In this document: in pieces, positions 17,326 to 25,150 of the stretch
Layout of the letters: the number at the start of each line of letters is the position of its first letter
Numbering within the stretch: position 1 is the first letter of the stretch
Origin: Vibrio ouci
Lineage (GTDB): Bacteria > Pseudomonadota > Gammaproteobacteria > Enterobacterales > Vibrionaceae
Assembly (NCBI RefSeq): GCF_004551525.1
Contig: NZ_SATR01000034.1
Coordinates: 1 to 50,306 of the forward strand
Direction: 5' to 3'
Length of the DNA stretch: 50,306 nucleotides
Translations under genes and position numbers: made by a program
The notes under the pieces: generated by a model
Database searches by the model: none
What the model was told of the DNA's origin: nothing
The model's input: the letters and a program-made list of their open reading frames with translations, nothing else

Positions 17326-17742
17326 AACTCTAAAAAACCTCTAAGCTTCAGTAAAACCAAATGCAATCGTGATATTCACTCAAATAGAAATTGATATCAA
17401 ACAAAACTAAAACATTAACCATAAATAATCATTTAAATAAAACCAATAATTATTATTTAAATGATTAAAGCCCTTAAATGAATAAAAACAGTCGGGAACC
17501 TAAATAAAGAGAAACGCTTTGTTCAAAGATAATTAAACCCTAGAGTTCAACTGGGAAATCGAAAGCTAACCTACGCGATGTCAGTCGCTGGCTTGTTGTT
17601 TTTCAGAAATTGGGAAGCCGCTCGGTAACATTATTGGACTGAGTTTCTCAAAAACTTTTTCCAATCCGGACTACTATCGAGAAGCACATTGCTCAAAAAC
17701 TATGCTCAACACATAACGCTCAACAATTAAGAGGTAATAAAA
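17326..17742. other. AT-rich intergenic region upstream of yceI
   Basis: This stretch holds no credible ORF. The first 200 bp are very AT-rich and presumably hold the metzincin gene promoter. The right copy of the 20-bp direct repeat is at 17575-17594. The yceI promoter should lie in the last 100 bp, with AAGAGG 9 nt before its ATG. Confidence 0.5.
17575..17594 (+). repeat. Direct repeat, right copy (terminator remnant)
   Basis: This is an exact 20-base copy of 16435-16454. Here the left terminator arm is cut to GCGA, so the hairpin is no longer a working terminator. The pair brackets the metzincin-like gene and looks like a duplication made when that DNA entered beside the dctM terminator. 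Confidence 0.8.
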
Positions 17743-18315
17743 ATGAAAAAGACTTTATCTACCCTCACTATGACGCTCGCGCTGCTTTCCAGTGCATCTT
17801 TTTCTGCTGATAACTACACCATAGATTCAAACTATTCTTCCGTTAGCTTTGCCACCATCAAAAAACAGTACATCGTTGAACCTGCAACGATAAACACCCT
17901 ATCTGGCACGTTAGACAGCAGTGGTGAGTTTAATGTCTCTATCGACCTAAACGGAATTGATACAGGCGTTGAGATCCGCAATACCCGTCTTAATGAGATC
18001 TTCTTTGAGTCTGCCAAGCATCCACCCGTAACCGTAACAGGAAAGGTTGATTGGTCATCATTGGGTGAAGGCTCGCACAAGATGAAGGTACCCACTGAGG
18101 TAACGCTGTTTGGTAATACCAAGTCTATTGAGTTCTCAGTGGTCATCTTAAATGCTGGTGATACGGTGATGGTGAGTTCTAGCGTGCCTGTTATTATTGG
18201 CGCTGCTGACTTTGGTATCCCGAGTAAGAACTTAACGGAACTAGCCGCAACGGTTGGTGATATTGGGATTTCAGATAGAGTGCCGCTTACTCTGAATTTG
18301 ACGTTTAAGAAGTGA
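17743..18315 (+). CDS. YceI-family periplasmic protein
   Basis: This 190-residue precursor has a signal peptide cleaved near SFSA-DN. The mature part shows the YceI lipocalin-like pattern: an opening YTIDSNYSSVSFATI strand, GTLDSSGEFNVSIDLNGIDTGVEIRN, and LNEIFFESAKHPPVTVTG. YceI proteins bind amphiphilic or isoprenoid ligands in the periplasm and are often stress- or pH-responsive. The physiological ligand here is unknown. It is monocistronic. Confidence 0.9.
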   Translation: MKKTLSTLTMTLALLSSASFSADNYTIDSNYSSVSFATIKKQYIVEPATINTLSGTLDSSGEFNVSIDLNGIDTGVEIRNTRLNEIFFESAKHPPVTVTGKVDWSSLGEGSHKMKVPTEVTLFGNTKSIEFSVVILNAGDTVMVSSSVPVIIGAADFGIPSKNLTELAATVGDIGISDRVPLTLNLTFKK

Positions 18316-18470
18316 TTTGATGAGAAAAATCTAGCTAGAGGTAGTGAACAACTAATGACTATTTATTCATCATTCACTAAATATAGAAGCGAAGGCGACA
18401 ATTGTTCTTCATTATAAGGTTTTCTCAATGCGAATCAGATACTCATTGTGATATAGTTCATATGGTCTCA

Positions 18471-18499
18471 AATTAAAGCCCAGTGCTGCAACACTGGAC
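18471..18499 (-). terminator. Terminator-like hairpin after the 23-codon peptide gene
   Basis: On the minus strand an 8-bp stem (18478-18485 with 18492-18499, one G-U pair) and 6-nt loop is followed by TTTAATTT. It lies 10 bp beyond the peptide stop codon. Read on the plus strand it could also help end yceI transcripts. Confidence 0.55.
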
Positions 18500-18508
18500 C
18501 TTAAGGTT

Positions 18509-18580
18509 TTAGTTAACAGAGACTATTAACTTGATGATTGTATCTACTAAATTGATTATTGCGATAATCAGCGCTTTCAT
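18509..18580 (-). CDS. 23-residue hydrophobic amphipathic peptide (candidate small membrane toxin)
   Basis: The ORF of 23 codons begins MKALIIAIINLV and ends KLIVSVN. AAGGAGG (18587-18593) lies exactly 6 nt before the ATG. Thirteen residues are I, L or V. Polar residues N10, D13/T14, K17 and S21 fall on one helical face, so a membrane-seeking amphipathic helix is expected. The NLVD...KLIV pattern resembles the Enterobacteriaceae type I toxin TisB (NLVDIAILILKLIV), though such short similarity is weak evidence. A 12-bp leader hairpin, a hairpin burying the ribosome site, a -10 element and a terminator all flank it at the right spacing. It is a candidate type I toxin or small membrane protein; no gene follows that it could serve as an attenuation leader for. 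Confidence 0.6.
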   Translation of the reverse strand: MKALIIAIINLVDTIIKLIVSVN

Positions 18581-18584
18581 CAGT

Positions 18585-18599
18585 ACCCTCCTTGAGGGT
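18585..18599 (-). promoter_or_regulatory. Hairpin sequestering the peptide ribosome-binding site
   Basis: ACCCTC-AAG-GAGGGT on the minus strand places the AAGGAGG ribosome site in the loop and 3' arm of a 6-bp hairpin. The 5' arm ACCCTC is also complementary to GAGGGT in the loop of the upstream hairpin (18622-18627), so an alternative pairing could free the ribosome site. Confidence 0.6.
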
Positions 18600-18609
18600 T
18601 AGTTATGAA

Positions 18610-18642
18610 AAGCCCTTGAGAACCCTCGTATCTCAAGGGCTT
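18610..18642. promoter_or_regulatory. 12-bp perfect leader hairpin of the peptide transcript
   Basis: AAGCCCTTGAGA (18610-18621) and TCTCAAGGGCTT (18631-18642) pair perfectly around a 9-nt loop. On the minus strand it begins a few nt after the predicted start of transcription and is followed by TTTTC. On the plus strand it could end an antisense RNA covering the ribosome site. Confidence 0.65.
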
Positions 18643-18653
18643 GTTCATAAACT

Positions 18654-18677
18654 ATTGTACGAAATAATATATTTCGT
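18654..18677 (-). promoter_or_regulatory. Putative promoter -10 and 19-bp palindromic operator for the peptide gene
   Basis: A -10 hexamer TACAAT lies at 18654-18659 on the minus strand. A perfect palindrome with 8-bp arms, ACGAAATA-N3-TATTTCGT (18659-18677), fills the spacer toward a weak -35 region (TTCCAA). That is a classic repressor position. I do not recognise the cognate regulator. Confidence 0.45.
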
Positions 18678-19023
18678 TGGAATCCTTAAGGACATAACTC
18701 TATAAAAACGGTGGGATATTCTAATTTATATGCAATCGGTCTAGCCCCCCAGAGACTAAACCTCGCTAAATTCGGCGCCATTTCCAGAATAAAATTCTAG
18801 CCTATCAGTGACAAACCAACGCTAAAAATACGCTCAAACTGTATTTACACTATGTCAGATTTAGAATCTTGTCCTTTGTAAGTTTCGCCACTTCACAGTG
18901 AACAGCACTATAAAATAGACTTCTTCCGATAGAACAATCATATATTAAAGTCGACTGCGGAGGATGGCTTAACGCGATAACTATTAATTAATAACGATTA
19001 GATTTAGTCTCAACTCTCTTCAG
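18678..19023. other. Intergenic stretch without recognisable gene
   Basis: Between the peptide promoter and the palindromic repeats I see no ORF with a credible ribosome site. TCCTTAAGGA at 18683-18692 is a small palindrome. The sequence is otherwise unremarkable. Confidence 0.5.
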
Positions 19024-19160
19024 CAGATTCCCTACTCGCTCCTCCGTCTCTCTATGGAATGACGGTAACTTTTACCACTGTCATCCCCGAGAGGGAGGCA
19101 CGACCGAGTTGGGGATCTCTTATAGCGAACTGAGAACCTAATTCAGGCTAGTTCATGAAA
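19024..19160. repeat. Dispersed palindromic repeat element, copy 1
   Basis: This unit of about 137 bp runs from CAGATTCCCTACTCGC to GGCTAGTTCATGAAA. It holds two imperfect dyads, GATTCC...GGAATG and ATCCCC...GGGGAT. A second copy follows at 19228-19379 at about 85-90% identity by eye. Elements of this type (REP/MITE-like, non-coding) are scattered between genes in many Vibrio genomes. Confidence 0.75.
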
Positions 19161-19227
19161 ACAGATGTGGTAGGAATTGCTTTGGGCGTGGCTGGTTAAC
19201 AATTATCTAGAACAACGCACCCTTCTA

Positions 19228-19379
19228 CAGATTCCCTACTCGTTCCTTCGTCTCTCTATGGAATGACAGCAACTAGAGAGACTTCTGCTTTACCACTGTC
19301 ATCCCCGAGAGGGAGGCGCGACCGAGTTGGGGATCTCTTAAAGCGAGCCGAGAACTTAATATAGGCTAGTTCATGAAAT
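19228..19379. repeat. Dispersed palindromic repeat element, copy 2
   Basis: This is a second direct-orientation copy of the 19024-19160 unit. It carries an extra stretch of about 15 bp (around AGAGAGACTTCTGC) between the two dyads. Both dyads and the closing TAGTTCATGAAA are conserved. Confidence 0.75.
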
Positions 19380-19425
19380 AGAAGTTGGGAGAGAGTGGTT
19401 AGAGTGAATCTAACCTAACGACTAC

Positions 19426-19935
19426 CTAAAACGCCTTAAGAATCGCCGAATCATAATTCGAAATATCTAACTTCACACCGTGCTCTTCCACCAGCTCATC
19501 AAGTTTAGCTTGAGCGGTATTTAAGCTATCCATGGTGATGGTGTTGTCGTCCAGCTGCCAAAGCTGACGAGACCCGTCGTAGCTAAATTGAAGCGCAAGC
19601 ATTGCATCAGCATTACCCTGCTCTGCTGCGGCATCGAGCTTTCTCTTCTTACGGTAGATGAGGTTTAACGCCTGCTTAAGGTCCCAAACGTAGGCGACTT
19701 CATGCATTTTTGGGTGTGTTTTGAGCTTAATGAGCGTCATGACTACGCCTATCGCGCTGACAATCACGCCAAGTAAGTTCCAGTGGAAGTGTGAACCAGA
19801 CTCTGATGGAAACAGGGAAATAAGTGCCTGAGAGATGGCAAGGCTTGATACCGCTAAGAGTGCGATACACGCGACAATGACAATGTTTAAACGTGAACGG
19901 TATAGCTGCTTGTCGATCTTTTGTAGTTTCATCAA
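19426..19935 (-). CDS. Two-TM membrane protein resembling DUF3087
   Basis: The 169-residue protein has a short basic N-terminus, two hydrophobic helices (about 17-40 and 52-70) and a cytoplasmic helical domain of about 90 residues (VWDLKQALNLIYRKKRKLDAA, shown in part). The overall shape and the opening LQKIDKQLYRSRLN fit DUF3087 as I remember it. No enzymatic motif is seen and the function is unknown. It is monocistronic; the downstream side holds the palindromic repeats. Confidence 0.65.
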   Translation of the reverse strand: MMKLQKIDKQLYRSRLNIVIVACIALLAVSSLAISQALISLFPSESGSHFHWNLLGVIVSAIGVVMTLIKLKTHPKMHEVAYVWDLKQALNLIYRKKRKLDAAAEQGNADAMLALQFSYDGSRQLWQLDDNTITMDSLNTAQAKLDELVEEHGVKLDISNYDSAILKAF

Positions 19936-20076
19936 TAGTCCATTGTTTTAGTAGCCTTAACATCGCGTCGATAGGCTGAAATGAACTGATGATTATACAT
20001 TTTGAATGGCTTTAGATAAGCGCTAATTTGTTGCAAATAGTGTGGTTAATTACACCAATAGCCTAAGCGCTTAAAG

Positions 20077-20904
20077 CTAGCCACCAACAAAGTGCGATTG
20101 GTAGTATTTCGGGGTAACGGCTAAACGCTTTTTAAACTGGCGTTGAAAGTGCGCTTGGTCGGAAAAGCCTAAGCTATGCGCCACCTCAGACAGAGACTCA
20201 CCCGCTTTAAGCATCACTTTCGAGCGTTTGATCTTTTCATCCATCAAGTAGGCGTATGGCGGCAATCCGTATTGATTTTTGAACGCACGAAGCAACTGAT
20301 AACGGCTCATCCCCGCTTCTTCTGCTAGGTTTTCTAACTCATGGTGTTCTGCTACTTCATCCAACAGCTTTTCGCGAACGCGTTTAATCGGCTCGGCTTG
20401 CTTGTGTCGGTTTGTAGGGCTGGTTATTTGAAAAGTTGATTCAACAAAGCTGTACAAGCAAGTTTCAATGTTTAAGCTAGATTGCTCGCTCTCCAAGGCA
20501 TCAAACAGGGTCAGATATTGCGCTTTTAACGCATCATTGCGCTCAAAATCATTATTGAATGCTTGATAATCCATCTGCATGTGCTGGTTGTTCTCACGCA
20601 AAATATCACGCTGTAACTGGCCCATTTTTGTCGCATTCACAAACAACATACTATATGACCATAAGCCCGCTGCAGGATTACAGGAATGTACATCGGAAGG
20701 GTTAATCGTGACCAAATCCCCCACGCTAATAACATGGGACTTATTGCGATTTTTATAGTCTGCCGCACCTTGAAGAATCACGCCAAAAGAGAACTCATCA
20801 TGTGAGTGAGCGTCGTAACAGGCACCACTTCGATTGGCGACTCTTAGTTCAACCCAAGGTAGGACTTGGTTTTGCTTAAAGCTAGCGCTGTTATCTCTTT
20901 TCAT
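20077..20904 (-). CDS. AraC-family transcriptional regulator with cupin domain
   Basis: The protein has 275 residues from ATG 20902-20904 (MKRDNSASF), chosen because AAGGA lies 8 nt upstream; the frame's longer start is a TTG inside lysE. The N-terminal cupin sensor has HSHDEFSFGVILQG. Two C-terminal helix-turn-helices follow (EAGMSRYQLLRAFKNQYG and SLSEVAHSLGFSDQAHFQRQF, shown in part). It starts 14 nt after the stop of the LysE-type exporter gene and so belongs to the same unit. Local control of that exporter by an amino acid or analogue is likely. Confidence 0.9.
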   Translation of the reverse strand: MKRDNSASFKQNQVLPWVELRVANRSGACYDAHSHDEFSFGVILQGAADYKNRNKSHVISVGDLVTINPSDVHSCNPAAGLWSYSMLFVNATKMGQLQRDILRENNQHMQMDYQAFNNDFERNDALKAQYLTLFDALESEQSSLNIETCLYSFVESTFQITSPTNRHKQAEPIKRVREKLLDEVAEHHELENLAEEAGMSRYQLLRAFKNQYGLPPYAYLMDEKIKRSKVMLKAGESLSEVAHSLGFSDQAHFQRQFKKRLAVTPKYYQSHFVGG

Positions 20905-20918
20905 CGTGACATTCCTTG

Positions 20919-21512
20919 TCAAAGCCAAATCATTAGCACTGAGGCTAACAATATAATAGCCATTGAGCGATTAAAGAACAGTTGTTTTCTTTGCTCCTGT
21001 AGCTGGCTGGTAAACATCGTGCCGACCACAGCCCATAATCCTACACCGATTAAGCACGCGATAAGTGAGACTAATGTGTACATCCATAACCAAACTTGCT
21101 GTTCACTTTGCCCTACGACATAAAGGCTGACGCCAGACATAGCAACTAACCAAGCCTTGGGGTTTAGTAGCTGAACCAATGCGCCGCTCAGCCAGCTAGA
21201 ATGACGTTCATCTTCAATGTCCAAACGGCCAAATGGCGCGGTGTAAATCTTGTAGGCTAAATAGCTGAGAAAGGCACTACCAACAATCTGCATTGCTAAT
21301 TCTATTCGCGGTAGCCATTCGACAAGACTGTTCAAGGTATTACCAGTGATAAACACCACCAGCGCGTAAGCAACCGATGCGCCGAGAACATGCTTAGCTG
21401 CGGTGGATTTACCAAATTGCGCCGCCGTTGAAGTCGCAATGAGGTTAACGGGGCCGGGAGTGACGGCTCCAACAAACGCGAAAACCACCATTGCTAAAAA
21501 TACGCTATTCAT
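20919..21512 (-). CDS. LysE/RhtB-family amino-acid exporter
   Basis: The 197-residue membrane protein has about six hydrophobic helices and the family signature GAVTPGPVNLIATSTAAQFG near the N-terminus, with LLNPKAWLVAMSG in the middle. This family exports amino acids or related metabolites. The specific substrate cannot be read. The neighbouring araC gene follows on the same transcript. Confidence 0.9.
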   Translation of the reverse strand: MNSVFLAMVVFAFVGAVTPGPVNLIATSTAAQFGKSTAAKHVLGASVAYALVVFITGNTLNSLVEWLPRIELAMQIVGSAFLSYLAYKIYTAPFGRLDIEDERHSSWLSGALVQLLNPKAWLVAMSGVSLYVVGQSEQQVWLWMYTLVSLIACLIGVGLWAVVGTMFTSQLQEQRKQLFFNRSMAIILLASVLMIWL

Positions 21513-21674
21513 ACCCTCTCCTTGTAAGATGCTAGCTCAGACCTATCAAGATAAAGAGAATGGGATTAACAGTATTGAACGATATTGCGCAGTGCTATCC
21601 CCCGGGCGTAATCATCACAAAAAAGTGGCGTGTGCTATGGTTAATTCAACACTTAGCGTCGAGAGTTCGTCATT

Positions 21675-22487
21675 ATGCCTCTATTCATGGATCGTCATTT
21701 TTCAGAGAATCCCACCCGAGAAGCCATTGAATTAGCACATAAAAAAGACTTGGATATTCAAGACAAATATGGCGTCAAATTTGTCACCTACTGGTTTGAT
21801 GAAATGCGCGGCACTACCTTTTGCTTGGTCGAAGCTGAGGACGAATCTGTCATACGAAGAGTCCATGAAGAGGCGCATGGGGATATTCCCGGAGAGATCA
21901 TCCCTGTTGATGCCGATATCGTTAAACTATTCTTAGGCCGAATTGCCGACCCCGTCGCTTCAGAGCCTCATGAAACTACCGAAATAGACAGCGCGTTTCG
22001 CATTATCATGTTTACCGACCTTGCTGGCTCTACCGCTATGACTACTGAGTTGGGCGATAAGAAGTCAATGCATCTATTGCGCATTCATAATGTCATTACG
22101 CGTGACGCAATTAAGGCACATGAAGGCCGTGAAATTAAACATACTGGCGATGGTTTTATGGTCTCTTTTACATCAGCAGATGAAGCCGTTAAATGCGCGA
22201 AGAGTATTCAAGATGCGTTTAAAGAGCATAACCAGAATAAACCCGAGCAAAGTATGCATGTTCGTATCGGTTTAAGTGCGGGCGAACCGGTCGAAGAAAA
22301 CAACGACCTATTTGGCAGTTCGGTTCAAATGGCCTCGCGAGTGTGCGATGCCACAGAATCAGATCAAATATTGGTTGTCGATCTGGTCAAACAAAGCTGC
22401 TCAAACAGTCAGTTCCAGTTTCGCGAGTTTGGTAAAAAGATGTTCAAAGGATTTAATGAACCGACGCAGGTTTATCAGGTTATCTAG
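21675..22487 (+). CDS. DUF4242-class III adenylate/guanylate cyclase fusion
   Basis: The 270-residue protein joins two domains. Residues 1-80 match DUF4242, the SCO4226-like family whose founder is described as nickel-binding (MPLFMDRH..., VTYWFDEMRGTTFCLVEA, EEAHGDIPGEIIPVD). Residues 105-270 are a class III nucleotidyl cyclase domain with metal aspartates D115 (MFTDLAGSTAM) and D159 (KHTGDGFMVSF) and a C-terminal substrate/transition-state region (GSSVQMASRVCDAT). A cAMP or cGMP product is expected, with the small N-terminal domain as sensor. The gene is single and precedes an HD-GYP gene. Confidence 0.85.
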   Translation: MPLFMDRHFSENPTREAIELAHKKDLDIQDKYGVKFVTYWFDEMRGTTFCLVEAEDESVIRRVHEEAHGDIPGEIIPVDADIVKLFLGRIADPVASEPHETTEIDSAFRIIMFTDLAGSTAMTTELGDKKSMHLLRIHNVITRDAIKAHEGREIKHTGDGFMVSFTSADEAVKCAKSIQDAFKEHNQNKPEQSMHVRIGLSAGEPVEENNDLFGSSVQMASRVCDATESDQILVVDLVKQSCSNSQFQFREFGKKMFKGFNEPTQVYQVI

Positions 22488-22602
22488 ATCTAGCTAACCT
22501 ACTCAGCGAACTTTGCGCTAATCCCTAATCACTACAGCTCTGTGCGGCAGAATCATTTCGTGAAAACTGAACTATTCTAAAGAAGTTCGAAAGGGAGTTG
22601 TG

Positions 22603-24609
22603 ATGAAGTTAACCGACGATACGTATTCACTTGGAAAACTGTCGATAGCACATGGCCGCTCATTTGCCACAACAGTGATGTCGCAAGAGTTAAATCAGCG
22701 CCAATTACGTTGCGTCAAAGTGAGTAACGAGCAAGAGATCCTCAACCTATCCCCCGCGTTACTGATATTAGATCAACAATTGCTTGACGTTGTGAGCATA
22801 GCCACCGTTAACCAGTGGCGCGAGAATCAAGCTTTAGTCGTGATTGCTGAGCAGCACCTTGAGGTTGAAGCCGACCTTTATGTACCAACAGGATTCACGA
22901 AAAGAATCACCCTAAAACATATCGAATCCGCACTATTAATACATACTCAACGAGAGCAACAAAAGGAGCTAAAACAGCTCCTGAGCAATAAATCGAATAG
23001 CTTAAGTCGACTGACCGAAATTGGTATCGCACTGTCAGCAGAAAAGAACCTCACGGCTCTACTCAATCGGATCTTGGATGAGGGGCGAAAACTCGCTGTG
23101 TGTGATGCGGCCTCACTCTTTTTGCTCGATGATCACGATAAAGACCATCGTCAGTTAGTTTTAAAACTTACTCAGAACGCCTCTATTGAGTTTGATTTTG
23201 AAGAAAAACGCTTCGACCTTAATGACAGTAGTATCTCCGGCTATGTGGCGATTCATGGTCACGAAGTGAATATCGAAGATGTTTATGACATCCAAGATAA
23301 ACCCTATCGATTTAACCCGGTTTTTGACCATGCGACTGGGTATCGTTGTCAGTCGCTGCTAGCAATCCCAATATTCAATTACCATCAAGAAATCATTGGC
23401 GTATTGCAGTTTATTAACCATACCAAACAAGCCGGTGTGCACCTCTCTTCTCACTCGGTGACCAAAGACAATGTCATCCCGTTCGATAAAGAGATTTGCC
23501 CTTTGCTACGTGCGTTAGCGAGTCAGTCTGCGATTGCGATTGAGAACAGGCGCTTGATTGAGAGCATACGCCGTCTATTTGAAGGCTTTGTCCAAGCTTC
23601 CGTTACTGCAATCGAGCAACGAGACCCGACAACCAGTGGTCACTCGTTTCGTGTCGCCGATCTCTCCATTGCCTTAGCGGACTGTTTGAATAACTCCAAC
23701 CTTAAAAAATATCGGTATCAACACATCAACAATAAAGATCTGCGTCAGTTAAAATACGCCGCACTCCTGCATGACTTCGGAAAAGTGGGCGTGAAAGAGT
23801 CGGTATTAACCAAGGCGAAAAAGCTCACTGATCATCAACTGGATGTGATCAAATATCGTATTCGCCTTACCCAGCAAAGTTTGCTTCGTCAACGTGCAGA
23901 GGTTGAACTCAAGCTGTTTAATCATACGCCTGGCTCAAATTCGCAATCAGCGCTTAGGCAACAAGAGAATATCCAGCAGCAAATATCTCAACTGGAGCAG
24001 TTCTGGCTCGATATCTTGCAAGCCAATGAGCCTTCTGTGCTGCCTGAGTCTGCCTCTGACACCCTAAAAGAGATCCATGCTTATCACGCAATGGATGAAA
24101 ATGGATTACTGACTCCTTTAATCAATGAAAATGAGTTGCTTGCTCTATCTATCCCTAAAGGCAGCCTGACGCCAAGCGAGATGGATGAAATACGCTCTCA
24201 TGTCGTTCATACCGAAACCTTCTTAAAGCAGATCCCTTGGACTCAAGACTTGCAGGATATCCCTCATATTGCTGGTGCTCATCATGAAAAAATTGATGGG
24301 AGTGGCTACCCCAAGGGCTTGGCTGGTCAACAGATCCCTTTGGCTTCACAAATTATGACCGTGTGTGACATCTATGATGCGCTCACAGCCTCCGACAGGC
24401 CATATAAAAACGCACTGCCCGATGAAATTGCATTCAAAATTCTTTTCAATGAGGCAGAGAAAGGACAGCTCAATGGTGATTTAGTCAAACTGTTTATCGA
24501 TGACAAAGTATTCCTAGCCATCAAAGATAAACAGTACAAAAATGATTGCAATGAGTGTGGTAATTTCCATCACCACGTATGTGATTTTGACTTGCTGGAT
24601 CATCACTAA
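22603..24609 (+). CDS. GAF-HD-GYP cyclic-di-GMP phosphodiesterase
   Basis: The protein has 668 residues from ATG 22603 (AGGGAG 5 nt upstream; the GTG one codon earlier is less likely). Residues 1-125 look like a degenerate receiver domain (SPALLILDQQLLD). A GAF domain follows (about 140-305), then HD-GYP (about 325-645). Its motifs include TSGHSFRVADLSIALADCL, LLHDFGKVGV (HD pair) and HHEKIDGSGYPKGLAG, all intact. A long helical insert (about 415-500) splits the HD part from the GYP part. The C-terminus is Cys/His-rich (CNECGNFHHHVC), a possible metal site. It should hydrolyse c-di-GMP to GMP. Confidence 0.9.
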   Translation: MKLTDDTYSLGKLSIAHGRSFATTVMSQELNQRQLRCVKVSNEQEILNLSPALLILDQQLLDVVSIATVNQWRENQALVVIAEQHLEVEADLYVPTGFTKRITLKHIESALLIHTQREQQKELKQLLSNKSNSLSRLTEIGIALSAEKNLTALLNRILDEGRKLAVCDAASLFLLDDHDKDHRQLVLKLTQNASIEFDFEEKRFDLNDSSISGYVAIHGHEVNIEDVYDIQDKPYRFNPVFDHATGYRCQSLLAIPIFNYHQEIIGVLQFINHTKQAGVHLSSHSVTKDNVIPFDKEICPLLRALASQSAIAIENRRLIESIRRLFEGFVQASVTAIEQRDPTTSGHSFRVADLSIALADCLNNSNLKKYRYQHINNKDLRQLKYAALLHDFGKVGVKESVLTKAKKLTDHQLDVIKYRIRLTQQSLLRQRAEVELKLFNHTPGSNSQSALRQQENIQQQISQLEQFWLDILQANEPSVLPESASDTLKEIHAYHAMDENGLLTPLINENELLALSIPKGSLTPSEMDEIRSHVVHTETFLKQIPWTQDLQDIPHIAGAHHEKIDGSGYPKGLAGQQIPLASQIMTVCDIYDALTASDRPYKNALPDEIAFKILFNEAEKGQLNGDLVKLFIDDKVFLAIKDKQYKNDCNECGNFHHHVCDFDLLDHH

Positions 24610-24705
24610 AGCTCACCAATCGATTAGCCTTTAGGCGCTAAATTTCTCCTACGTTCTGTCCCTGATAGTGTTAGAATCTTCGCATCAGAAATATCGAGAT
24701 ACCCT

Positions 24706-25044
24706 ATGTTTATCCATCACGTTAACGGCATCGACTGGCTAGTGATTACCGCTTTTGAAGAACTCAAACCTATGTTTATAGAAGACGCAGGGAGGATCCC
24801 TTCTTGCTTCTCTATCGACAGCGAATTGAGCCTGATTGACCAAGCAAAACGCACTTACGGATATTTGCCTCCACTTAGTGGCGTAATCACCGATACTGGC
24901 ACATTTGAAAGCCCAGATAACGAAGAAGATTTGAACCCGCAGCTTGCCTGCATAGTTGAGGGGCGTGGTCGGGTGTTTATCTATCACGGCGGCTTTGTTG
25001 CTTTTGTCGATGACGAGCAAACCTTTATCACCCGCTTGGACTGA
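24706..25044 (+). CDS. Hypothetical protein
   Basis: This 112-residue acidic protein is without signal peptide, membrane segment or a motif I recognise. It contains YGYLPPLSGVITDTG and a C-terminal VFIYHGGFVAFVDDEQTF strand pair, suggesting a small α/β fold. It is flanked by its own upstream gap of 96 bp and 85 bp downstream. No function is proposed. Confidence 0.6.
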   Translation: MFIHHVNGIDWLVITAFEELKPMFIEDAGRIPSCFSIDSELSLIDQAKRTYGYLPPLSGVITDTGTFESPDNEEDLNPQLACIVEGRGRVFIYHGGFVAFVDDEQTFITRLD

Positions 25045-25150
25045 AGATTAATCGAAAGTTGAAATCGGCATGAACGACTCTTCCTGCAATAGAGTTCTTA
25101 TTCCAATTCTGTTACTTTGACCAAGGAATATGCAGAGAAACGGACTTCAC

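Noticed and set aside
18509..18580. Branched-chain amino-acid attenuation leader peptide
   Set aside because: The peptide is rich in Ile/Leu/Val, but the next gene in that direction (yceI) lies on the opposite strand and no biosynthetic gene follows.
19024..19379. CRISPR array
   Set aside because: Only two long degenerate units with dyads, no short regular repeats, unique spacers or cas genes.
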